Origin: Desulfobacteraceae bacterium | GTDB lineage: Bacteria; Desulfobacterota; Desulfobacteria; Desulfobacterales; JAABPS01 | Assembly (NCBI GenBank): GCA_011391835.1 | Contig: JAABPS010000001.1 | Location: 1 to 24,502 of the forward strand | Direction: 5' to 3' | DNA length: 24,502 nucleotides | Shown: piece by piece, positions 1-6,861 of the stretch | Layout of the letters: each line of letters opens with the position of its first letter | How positions within the stretch are numbered: the stretch's first letter is position 1 | Translations under genes and position numbers: made by a program | The notes under the pieces: generated by a model | What the model saw: only the letters and a program-made list of their open reading frames with translations | What the model was told of the DNA's origin: nothing | Database searches by the model: none

Positions 1-153
1 CTGAATAGAATTACCCAGTGGTTTGTACGGACGTTTATAGCCCGCCCCACTTATTTTCGTGCTATCGCCGATTTTGATGCCCGGATTTCTTCAAACGGGT
101 CAACAGACAAAATTTTTGGAACATGCCTCTACGAGGTCATGGGGTTTGAGTAA
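1..153 (+). CDS. C-terminal end of an unidentified protein (partial)
   Basis: The frame is open from the first base to a TAA at 151-153 and gives 50 residues ending in CLYEVMGFE. The start lies outside the window. The composition (aromatic and Arg-rich, then KIFGTCLYEVMGFE) looks like real protein, and no stop interrupts it. I do not recognise the family from this tail. The next gene starts 33 bases downstream on the same strand, so read-through transcription into the tcmP pair is possible. Confidence 0.55.
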   Translation: MNRITQWFVRTFIARPTYFRAIADFDARISSNGSTDKIFGTCLYEVMGFE

Positions 154-186
154 AGATGTATTATATCGATTTTTGGAGTGTATAGT

Positions 187-1032
187 ATGCCTGAAGTCCT
201 AAAATATGATGAAATAGGATATTGGTCGGAAATTAAACTCGACATTATTAAGGATTATGCTTCCGAATATTCAAGGATATTAAACAATCAGTATAATCCG
301 TCATTTTATCATATTTATATTGATGCTTTTGCTGGGGCGGGAAAACACAAATCAAAGAATACAGGGGAATTTATACCAGGCAGCCCAACCAATGCTCTAA
401 ATATTCGACCCGCTTTTAAGGAATATCATTTTATTGATTTAAATGAACAAAAAATTGAATCACTTGAAAATATTGCCGGCAATAGAAAGGATGTCTATGT
501 TCATCACGGTGATTGCAATCAGATCTTGCTTGATAAAGTTCTTCCAAAAGTAAAATATGAACAATATCGTCGTGCACTTTGTATTTTAGACCCTTATGGA
601 CTTCACCTCGATTGGAAAGTAACATCAAAAATTGGCCAAATGAATTCTATTGAGATATTTCTAAATTTTCCTGTTTATGATATTAATCGAAATGTTCTAA
701 GGAAAAGACCGAAAAGTGTATCTCCGGACCAAATCGATAGAATGAATAAATATTGGGGTGATGACTCATGGCGAGGAATTGCATATGAACAATCACCACA
801 AATGCCGCTTTTTGGCAATCCTGAAGAAGAAAAAGTTTCGAATGAAGTAATAGCTGATGCATTTAGATCACGACTAAAAAAAATAGCAGGGTTTAATAAT
901 GTTCCCAAACCTATTGCTATGAGGAATTCACAAAATGCCATTATATACTATCTCTTTTTTGCTTCTCATAAACCAGTAGCTGAAAATATTGTAACTTATA
1001 TTTTTCAAAAATATGCAAATAGAAGAGGATAA
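187..1032 (+). CDS. tcmP: Three-Cys-motif partner protein (TcmP family)
   Basis: This is a 281-residue protein of the TcmP family, named because its members sit beside a protein with a three-cysteine motif, as here. I see three methyltransferase-like landmarks: YIDAFAGAG at 44-52 resembles the SAM-binding motif I, FID at 82-84 sits where the acidic end of strand 2 would be, and LDPYG around 135-138 sits where the catalytic motif IV would be. A SAM-dependent transferase role is therefore an inference; the family has no firmly established reaction that I know of. I chose the ATG at 187 because GGAG at 175-178 lies 8 bases upstream; an in-frame GTG at 178 overlaps that ribosome-binding site. The gene is A/T-rich (19 G+C in the 60 bases from 181). 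It ends 2 bases before the DUF5131 gene. Confidence 0.85.
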   Translation: MPEVLKYDEIGYWSEIKLDIIKDYASEYSRILNNQYNPSFYHIYIDAFAGAGKHKSKNTGEFIPGSPTNALNIRPAFKEYHFIDLNEQKIESLENIAGNRKDVYVHHGDCNQILLDKVLPKVKYEQYRRALCILDPYGLHLDWKVTSKIGQMNSIEIFLNFPVYDINRNVLRKRPKSVSPDQIDRMNKYWGDDSWRGIAYEQSPQMPLFGNPEEEKVSNEVIADAFRSRLKKIAGFNNVPKPIAMRNSQNAIIYYLFFASHKPVAENIVTYIFQKYANRRG

Positions 1033-1034
1033 AA

Positions 1035-1775
1035 ATGTCCGCATCTTCTGCAATTGAATGGACTGAACACACATGGAACCCTACCACAGGCTGCACAAAA
1101 GTTTCATCTGGTTGTCGAAACTGCTATGCGGAAATTATGGCCCGCCGTTTAAAAGCAATTGGAGTAAAAGGTTATGAAAACGGATTTATACTCACTCTAC
1201 ATCCTGATCGATTAACTCAGCCATTAAACCGGAAAAAACCCACTCTTTATTTCGTAAATTCAATGAGCGATATTTTTCATGAAGATATACCTGACAGTTA
1301 TATTCATGATGTCTTCAATATAATTAAAAAAGCGCAGCAACATACTTTCCAGATATTGACAAAACGGGCAATTCGGATGTCACAGTTTCTTCAATTGAAT
1401 GGTGTGCCAGAAAATGCATGGATAGGTGTTACTGTTGAAAATAGAAGACATGGTATCCCTAGGATTGATATATTACGAAATGTAAAGGCCCCTGTACGAT
1501 TTCTATCAATGGAACCATTGCTTGAAGATTTGGGACATCTTAATTTGACAAATATTGATTGGATTATTGTAGGTGGTGAATCAGGTCCAAAAGCTCGTTT
1601 AATAAAACCCGAATGGGTAAAAAGTATTAAACAACAATGTGAAAAACATAATATTTCTTTCTTTTTTAAACAGTGGGGTTGTTGGGGTATTGACGGTAAA
1701 AAGCGTTCCAAAAAATTAAATGGGAGGTTACTGCTTGGCCGTATATGGGATAATAAGCCAGTTCCCTTTAACTAA
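1035..1775 (+). CDS. DUF5131 / phage Gp37-Gp68 family three-Cys protein
   Basis: This 246-residue protein carries the family's hallmark N-terminus: WNPTTGC, then C20, C27 and C30 spaced C-x6-C-x2-C and followed by YAE. Further family blocks follow in order: LTKR, WIGVTVEN, FLSMEPLLE, WIIVGGESG and FFKQWG. The cysteine cluster resembles a radical-SAM iron-sulfur motif but has the wrong spacing (classical is C-x3-C-x2-C), so an Fe-S or metal role is inference. Homologues occur in phages and mobile regions, and the molecular function is not established to my knowledge. The start ATG has AGAGGA four to five bases upstream, inside the end of tcmP, so the two are almost certainly co-translated. Codon use is A/T-rich like tcmP. 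No terminator is obvious after the stop. Confidence 0.9.
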   Translation: MSASSAIEWTEHTWNPTTGCTKVSSGCRNCYAEIMARRLKAIGVKGYENGFILTLHPDRLTQPLNRKKPTLYFVNSMSDIFHEDIPDSYIHDVFNIIKKAQQHTFQILTKRAIRMSQFLQLNGVPENAWIGVTVENRRHGIPRIDILRNVKAPVRFLSMEPLLEDLGHLNLTNIDWIIVGGESGPKARLIKPEWVKSIKQQCEKHNISFFFKQWGCWGIDGKKRSKKLNGRLLLGRIWDNKPVPFN

Positions 1776-1917
1776 TTAATTTCTAGTACACTATTTTATC
1801 GATACTCTCGTCCCATCGATCCGTAGATCCAAGCAAAACTTAATCATATGGTGCCCACAAAATTATCCACACTTTAGCATCAATAAACATTAAATCCTAT
1901 TCTTTTAAAATATCCCT

Positions 1918-3432
1918 TTAAACCATTTTCCGAAGCTCTTTCTTCTGAATTTTGCCCACCAGGTTCTTGGGAAGGGCATTAACAAACTTGACCCGTGAAG
2001 GACTCTTAAACGGCGTCATCTTCGACTGCGCGAATTGGATAACTTCTTCTTCAGTTATTTCCTGATTCGGCATCTTTACCACAAATGCCATAATCTCCTC
2101 CCCATATTTTTCATCAGGAATTCCGATTACCGCCACTTCCTGAATGGCTGGATTCTCATCCAGGTATCCCTCAATCTCGCTCGGGTAGATATTGTATCCG
2201 CCTTTGATCACCATATCCTTAATTCTATCCGTAATAAAAAGATATCCTTCTTCATCCATATATCCTACATCACCGGTATGCAGCCAGCCACCGCGAAGAG
2301 CTTCTGCCGTAGCCTCAGGATTTTTATAATACCCTTTCATTACATTTGGCCCTCTGACAACTATCTCTCCCTGTTCGTTGGGCGGAAGCTCCTTGTCATT
2401 CAGATCAAAAATCTTAACCTCTACACCAGGCACCGGAACACCGCAGGAACCGCTTTTCATTTTCATGCTCGGCCTGCATAAAGCCACAGCCGGGGCCGCC
2501 TCGGTCAATCCGTATCCCTCATACATTTTACACTTGAATTTCTCGCTAAAGGCCCGGTAAAGCTCAGGCGAAACGGGCGCCGCACTGATCGAGCATCTTT
2601 CCAGAGAACTCGTATCATATTTATCCCCAGCAGGATGGTGCAGAAGCACCTGGTACATGGTCGGCACACCGATAAAATTATTTGCCTTATATTTTTCAAT
2701 CAAACGGAATATCTCTTCAGGATCAAACCATGTCATCAGCACGCCAAAGGATTCTTTAAAGGATGAAAGATTCGAAGCGTTCATGGCCACCACTCCAAAG
2801 GAATGTGCCAGCGGAAGGCAAAGGATGGCAACCGCTGCCTTCTGATATTCATTGGCTTCCCAGGCAGCTTCAGCATTGGTTTTTAAATTGTTATGGGTCA
2901 GCATGACTCCCTTGGGTCTGCCTGTTGTGCCGGATGTGTATATCATGAGCGCCAGATCGTCTTCATCCATATCTTCGATTGTTTCGTCAGGAGGATTTCT
3001 TTCAACAAGACTCTCAAAGCCAACCTGATCCCCATGATCCGCTCCGCCAAGGACAATGACATGTTTAATGCTGGTGATCCCTTCCGTGGCCTTGTTGATT
3101 TTTTCAAGCAGATCTTTGCTGGTGATCACTGCCTTGGCATCCGAATGATCAAGAATATAACGGGTTTCATCCTCACCCAGAAGAAACATGATCGGTATAA
3201 TAACCGCACCAATCCTCCAGATAGCCCCAAAACAGGCAAAGACTTCAGGCGAGTTGGGCAGGGAAACCACCACATGATCGCCTCGGCTGATTCCTAACGA
3301 TTTCAAGCCGCTGGCAAGTTTAAGGCTCATCTCCCTGATTTGCACATTGGTATACGGCTTGTCTTGATAATAAAGTGATACTCGTTCGCCCATCCGTTTG
3401 ATTCGTTCATCTCCGAGGGTTACCAGGTTCAT
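1918..3432 (-). CDS. AMP-forming acyl-CoA synthetase (FadD-like)
   Basis: The 504-residue ANL-superfamily ligase activates a carboxylic acid as acyl-AMP and transfers it to CoA. The core motifs are intact: YTSGTTGRPKG at 165-175 (ATP phosphate loop), YEGYGLTE at 304-311, HTGD ending at D388, the hinge DRIKDMVIKGGYN, and the C-terminal catalytic lysine K494 in VGKIQKKEL. The length suits fatty or aromatic acyl-CoA ligases; substrate cannot be told from sequence alone. The start is secure: AGGAGG (complement of 3438-3443) lies five bases before the ATG. It is a single gene flanked by oppositely oriented genes, with no fatty-acid gene beside it except the enoyl-CoA hydratase some 20 kb away. It probably works in fatty-acid or aromatic acid degradation in the cytoplasm or at the membrane. 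Confidence 0.92.
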   Translation of the reverse strand: MNLVTLGDERIKRMGERVSLYYQDKPYTNVQIREMSLKLASGLKSLGISRGDHVVVSLPNSPEVFACFGAIWRIGAVIIPIMFLLGEDETRYILDHSDAKAVITSKDLLEKINKATEGITSIKHVIVLGGADHGDQVGFESLVERNPPDETIEDMDEDDLALMIYTSGTTGRPKGVMLTHNNLKTNAEAAWEANEYQKAAVAILCLPLAHSFGVVAMNASNLSSFKESFGVLMTWFDPEEIFRLIEKYKANNFIGVPTMYQVLLHHPAGDKYDTSSLERCSISAAPVSPELYRAFSEKFKCKMYEGYGLTEAAPAVALCRPSMKMKSGSCGVPVPGVEVKIFDLNDKELPPNEQGEIVVRGPNVMKGYYKNPEATAEALRGGWLHTGDVGYMDEEGYLFITDRIKDMVIKGGYNIYPSEIEGYLDENPAIQEVAVIGIPDEKYGEEIMAFVVKMPNQEITEEEVIQFAQSKMTPFKSPSRVKFVNALPKNLVGKIQKKELRKMV

Positions 3433-3782
3433 ATAAGCCTCCTTTTAAATGAGTTGTATTGACCACATCATATATTAAAGCAGGTGAACGCAGGAATCGA
3501 ACATCGAAGTATGGCAAGGGTCAACATGGTTTTGATTGAACCGTCCATCAGCTTGTTTGAAGCATATCCTGTTTTGGATGATGAATATTGAAATGAAGGA
3601 TTTCGATATTCGATTATGGATTGTTGTGTATCATGTCTGTCTGTGAATGGCAATAGCGTGCGATCGTTATTTTACCGCCTGTGAAATAATCATCAGCCTA
3701 ACCTTTCAATTCTTTATTGTTTGACACGCAAACGCTCAACCTATATATTTTTAAAAACAGCATAAAAACATCAGGAACGCCC
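3433..3782. other. Intergenic region with no intact gene
   Basis: About 350 bases lie between the acyl-CoA synthetase start and the amidase remnant. The first few bases hold the synthetase ribosome-binding site, and its promoter must lie here on the - strand, though I see no convincing -35/-10 pair. A 61-codon open frame on the - strand (3468-3653) has a Tyr/Ser/Ile-rich product with no domain and no ribosome-binding site. It reads like a degenerate intergenic repeat rather than a gene. No hairpin terminator is visible. Confidence 0.5.
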
Positions 3783-4001
3783 ATGAAAGAAATTGGCACA
3801 CTCAGCCTCATTGAACTGGTTAATAAAATTCAAAAACATGAACTATCTCCCGTTGAACTCATGCAGGCTGTAATTTCCCGTATTGAAGAAACCCGGGATG
3901 GCTTAAATGCCATTGTCACCTTTATAGACAGGAATTTTGCTTATGGCCCTGGCATTCTGACTGGCCAACCCAATGGAAAAAGCGAGTTCTGGATTAAATG
4001 A
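3783..4001 (+). pseudogene. Truncated N-terminal remnant of an amidase-signature (GatA-like) protein
   Basis: From the ATG at 3783, about 50 residues match the N-terminal helices of amidase-signature enzymes: LSLIELVNKIQKHELSPVEL, then a helix with RIEET and LNAIVTF, the usual start of GatA and related amidases. A full enzyme has about 450-500 residues with a Ser-Ser-Lys triad in a Gly/Ser-rich core. None of that is present: the frame stops at 4001 after a tail (from about NFAYGPGILTGQ) that no longer resembles an amidase. This looks like a deletion scar that joined the amidase start to unrelated sequence. GGAA stands a few bases before the ATG, so a short peptide could still be made. The MATE gene follows 46 bases later. 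Confidence 0.6.
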
Positions 4002-4047
4002 ATATCAGATGAGCTGCTCTTTAGCGGCCAGTCAATAAAAGGATACC

Positions 4048-5469
4048 ATGACGTTGCAAAAAATAGTTTCTGCCTTTATTAAACGATGGAGTAGCGAAGC
4101 TGGATACCGCCAGGTTGTTTTTCTTGCAATCCCTCTCATCTTAAGCACCACGTCCCTGGCAATCCAGCAGTTTGTCGGGCGAATATTTCTGGCATGGTAT
4201 TCCGCTGAAGCCATTGCCGCCACCATGCCTGCCGGAATATTAAATTTTACCATCATCAATCTCTTCATCGGCACAGCCGGGTATGTAGGGGCATTTGTTG
4301 CTCAGTACTGGGGAGCTTCACAGCACAGGCACATTGGTCCGATTGTGTGGCAGGGATTTTATATAGCCATGATTGCCGGCATAGTTCATTTGGCATTAAT
4401 ACCGCTGGCCGGCCCTTTCTTCAGTTTTGTAGGACACAGTCCGGAAATCCAGCATCTGGAAACCGCCTATTTCCAAATCATCTGCCTCGGCGCAGGCCCT
4501 GCCGTTGCCATCAGCGCCATTGCTGGATTTTTTTCAGGTCAAGGGAAGACAAAAATTGTAATGATCGTAAGTGTCATAGGGAACATCATCAACGTGGTCT
4601 TAAATTACCTGCTGATTTTCGGCCACCTCGGATTGCCCAGACTTGGCGTCAAAGGAGCGGCTATTGCAACCGTAATTTCAAATACGATAGCCTTCTTTAT
4701 ATTTTTATTTCTTGTTTTTACCCGCACACATGAAGCAGAATACAACATACGTTCCGGGTGGCGGCCCAACAGCTCCCTTTTCACCCGGCTGCTTCGGTTT
4801 GGCCTTCCCAATGGCATGCAATACTTTGTTATATATATGAGTGTTACTGTATTTATCCTTCTGGTTGGCCGGCTGGGCATCATCCCGCTGGCTGCAACCA
4901 ATATCTCTTTTAATATCAACATGCTTGCGTTTATGCCGATGATGGGCTTTGGAATGGCGGTGATGATCCTTGTGGGACAATATCAGGGTAAACGGCAGCC
5001 CGACCTATCAGAAAAAAGTGTTTATTCAGGGCTGCATCTCACCTATATCTATATGGCAGGAATTGCTGCTGCCTATTGGCTTATTCCTGAGTTTTTTCTT
5101 TGGCCGTTTGCAGTAAAAGCCGATCCAAAAAGTTTTACAGCCATAAAAGAAACAGCAACTGTACTGCTTCGGTTTATTGCTTTGTATTCTCTATTCGACA
5201 CAATGAACATTATCTTTGCTTCAGGAATTAAAGGTGCCGGGGACACACGGTATGTTATGCTGATGACCTTCTTCCTTTCCATGTTTGGCCTGGCGATTCC
5301 CACATATATTGTTTTAAATGTATTTCACTTAAATTTATACGCTGCCTGGACGGTGATCACCCTGTATATCGTTCTTCTGAGCTTTGCATTTCTTGCGCGC
5401 TTTCTTGGAGGCAAGTGGAAAACCATGCGCATTATTGAAAAAGCAAAACTACCCGACAGTATTAAATAA
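4048..5469 (+). CDS. MATE family multidrug / metabolite efflux transporter
   Basis: This 473-residue integral membrane protein has about twelve hydrophobic segments arranged as two homologous halves, as in the MATE (MatE domain) family. Typical blocks include IPLILSTTSLAIQQFVGRIF near the N-terminus, GAGPAVAISAIAGFFSGQGK near residue 150, VIGNIINVVLNYLLIFG, and in the second half FASGIKGAGDTRYVM, the family's conserved GxGDTR segment. Such proteins export cationic drugs or metabolites using H+ or Na+ gradients; the substrate here is unknown. Length is normal for the family. The ATG has AAAAGGA about four bases upstream. The gene follows the amidase remnant on the same strand and is convergent with parA. 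The strong hairpin downstream has its T-run on the other strand. Confidence 0.9.
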   Translation: MTLQKIVSAFIKRWSSEAGYRQVVFLAIPLILSTTSLAIQQFVGRIFLAWYSAEAIAATMPAGILNFTIINLFIGTAGYVGAFVAQYWGASQHRHIGPIVWQGFYIAMIAGIVHLALIPLAGPFFSFVGHSPEIQHLETAYFQIICLGAGPAVAISAIAGFFSGQGKTKIVMIVSVIGNIINVVLNYLLIFGHLGLPRLGVKGAAIATVISNTIAFFIFLFLVFTRTHEAEYNIRSGWRPNSSLFTRLLRFGLPNGMQYFVIYMSVTVFILLVGRLGIIPLAATNISFNINMLAFMPMMGFGMAVMILVGQYQGKRQPDLSEKSVYSGLHLTYIYMAGIAAAYWLIPEFFLWPFAVKADPKSFTAIKETATVLLRFIALYSLFDTMNIIFASGIKGAGDTRYVMLMTFFLSMFGLAIPTYIVLNVFHLNLYAAWTVITLYIVLLSFAFLARFLGGKWKTMRIIEKAKLPDSIK

Positions 5470-5488
5470 TGTATACTTCCCTATTCAT

Positions 5489-5518
5489 AAAAAAAGGCCG
5501 CGGTTTTTATCCGCGGCC
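5489..5518 (-). terminator. Rho-independent terminator of the ParA gene
   Basis: A perfect 8-bp G/C stem, GGCCGCGG at 5496-5503 and CCGCGGCC at 5511-5518, encloses a 7-base loop. Read on the - strand the stem is followed by seven T residues (complement of the A-run at 5489-5495). It lies about 30 bases beyond the ParA stop. On the + strand no T-run follows, so it would not be a canonical terminator for the MATE gene. Confidence 0.9.
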
Positions 5519-5548
5519 CTCGTGCCATGAAAAATCGTTAGGGTAGTT

Positions 5549-6388
5549 TCAAACCAGCGACAGCCTCCCTGCCACCTCCGCCGCAAGGGATCTGAACGCA
5601 TACGCTCCCGGTGATGAAGAATCGTATACATTGATAGGCAGCGTCTGCATGGGTGCTTCTGAAAGGGTGATATTCTCAGGAATATAGGTATTGAAAAAGT
5701 GAAGCTTCTTAAACGGAGCCTGGTTTTTTACTTCCTCCATGGTGAGTGCGTGATAATTCAAATAGCCGCGCACACGGGTAAACACAACCCCCAGGCATTT
5801 GACGTTAAGCTGAAGGCTATTTTTTAAATACGCAATACGATCAAGCACCAGCTTGAGCCCTACGGTTGAAAGATAATCCGGCTGCATGGGAATCATAAAA
5901 TAATTGCTGGCACACAGAGCATTCTGAGTCACGGACATGAGGCTGGGCGGGCAATCACAAATGATGACATCATATTGATCCTTTACCTTCTTCAATTTAC
6001 GGGAAAATATTCTCTCCCTGCCCGGCTGGGATGCCAGGATCGTATCAATAAATGTCATTTTCAGATGGCTTGGCAATAGATCCAGGGTCGGTATCCTTTC
6101 GCAAACACCCTTGACAATATAATCCTGTATATTTTGTGATGTCTTGTCACCCTTTTTTTCCTTTTCCATCCCCATCACTTCTGCCATGGTTCCATGTGCA
6201 CGGTCCCATTTCAGCCATTCTTTTTCATGCATAAGACTTAATGTAGAATTGGTCTGAGGATCAAAATCAGCGAGCAAAACACGTTGATCAAAATTTTTCG
6301 CGAGAACAGCAGCAAGATTTACCGCACAGCACGTTTTTCCTACACCGCCTTTCATTTGTATTACTGAAATTATTTTTGTGTCAGTCAT
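5549..6388 (-). CDS. ParA/Soj-family AAA ATPase (orphan)
   Basis: The 279-residue protein has the deviant Walker A KGGVGKT at 13-19 with signature lysine K13 and catalytic K18, the Walker A' block LLADFDPQTNSTLS, and the Walker B region VIICDCPPSL. This is the standard ParA/MinD-type fold that dimerises with ATP on DNA or membranes to position chromosomes, plasmids or protein clusters. I chose the ATG at 6388 because the complement of 6391-6400 supplies a GGGGAG ribosome-binding site; an upstream in-frame TTG at 6424 has none. No parB partner or obvious parS site lies nearby and the gene has its own promoter and terminator. It is probably a free-standing cargo-positioning or chromosome-associated ParA rather than the main parAB locus. 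Origin from an integrated element is also possible. Confidence 0.88.
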   Translation of the reverse strand: MTDTKIISVIQMKGGVGKTCCAVNLAAVLAKNFDQRVLLADFDPQTNSTLSLMHEKEWLKWDRAHGTMAEVMGMEKEKKGDKTSQNIQDYIVKGVCERIPTLDLLPSHLKMTFIDTILASQPGRERIFSRKLKKVKDQYDVIICDCPPSLMSVTQNALCASNYFMIPMQPDYLSTVGLKLVLDRIAYLKNSLQLNVKCLGVVFTRVRGYLNYHALTMEEVKNQAPFKKLHFFNTYIPENITLSEAPMQTLPINVYDSSSPGAYAFRSLAAEVAGRLSLV

Positions 6389-6464
6389 CTCTCTCCCCCT
6401 TTTTATTGGTATGAGGTTAACCAAATCAATTCGCTCTTCTCCAGACTACATAAACTGATTAAAA

Positions 6465-6493
6465 TATATAGAAAAATTGGGATTCCCTGTCAA
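6465..6493 (-). promoter_or_regulatory. Sigma70-type promoter of the ParA gene
   Basis: Read on the - strand there is a perfect -35 TTGACA (complement of 6488-6493). A 17-base spacer then leads to TATATA (complement of 6465-6470), and a two-base shift gives TATATT. Predicted transcription starts about 70 bases before the ParA ATG. The spacer contains the palindrome GGGAATCCC, and the leader contains GGTTAACC at 6415-6422; either could be an operator. Confidence 0.6.
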
Positions 6494-6590
6494 TGAAAAC
6501 ATTAAAAAGAGCAAAACTTGGGGTATCATCCAAGCTCTTCGTTAAAACTATCGTCAAAAGAGACATGATTGATTCGGAAATCATATATAA

Positions 6591-6785
6591 AACCCGGGGA
6601 ATCGAGTACAATGCAGAGTATCCATTGTGGACTTACTCGAAGACGGTATTACCTATAATGCCATCCTGTTTACGTATGATGGAAACAATGCGGGGGTAAA
6701 AAGGGATGCAGAGGATGGCATAACATATTATATTGGCAATCATTATGAAGTGCATAATGGTCAGGGGGTGATTCTAATAACTTAG
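6591..6785 (+). pseudogene. RHS/YD-repeat protein fragment
   Basis: The + strand frame opened at 6591 and closed by TAG at 6783-6785 gives about 64 residues. They include LEDGITYNAILFTYDGNN and DGITYYIGNHYEVHNGQG. The pattern of a YDG block, a short spacer, then TYYIGNHYEV is the hallmark of the RHS/YD repeats found in large secreted toxin-carrier proteins. There is no start codon with a ribosome-binding site, a stop sits just upstream (6588-6590), and nothing of the thousand-residue shell survives. I read it as a relic of a deleted rhs gene. It occupies the 473-base gap between parA and the J-domain gene; apart from the ParA promoter, the rest of that gap shows nothing I can name. Confidence 0.6.
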
Positions 6786-6861
6786 TTTTTTTTCCATAAT
6801 TTTAACTTAAGCAGCGACTCTAAAATTGGCATCCCCAGAGTTGGCTTCGCTGATTGAATGA

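Noticed and set aside
1064..1130. Calling the DUF5131 protein a canonical radical SAM enzyme
   Set aside because: The cysteine spacing is C-x6-C-x2-C, not C-x3-C-x2-C, and family blocks such as FLSMEPLLE identify DUF5131 directly.
1798..1820. Two ATCGAT copies 11 bases apart after the DUF5131 stop, considered as a terminator or attachment site
   Set aside because: A 6-bp A/T-containing stem with no T-run is too weak for a terminator, and no matching copy was found at the other end of the gene pair.
2035..2481. A 148-codon + strand open frame opposite the acyl-CoA synthetase
   Set aside because: It is antisense to a gene with all ANL motifs intact, has no domain of its own, and its composition reflects the complementary strand.
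5489..5518. The strong hairpin as terminator of the MATE gene
   Set aside because: The T-run is only on the - strand side; on the + strand the stem is followed by CTCGTGCC.
6493..6699. A 68-codon + strand open frame beginning at ATG 6493
   Set aside because: Its start overlaps the ParA promoter, it has no ribosome-binding site, and an overlapping frame (6591-6785) carries the recognisable RHS-repeat pattern instead.
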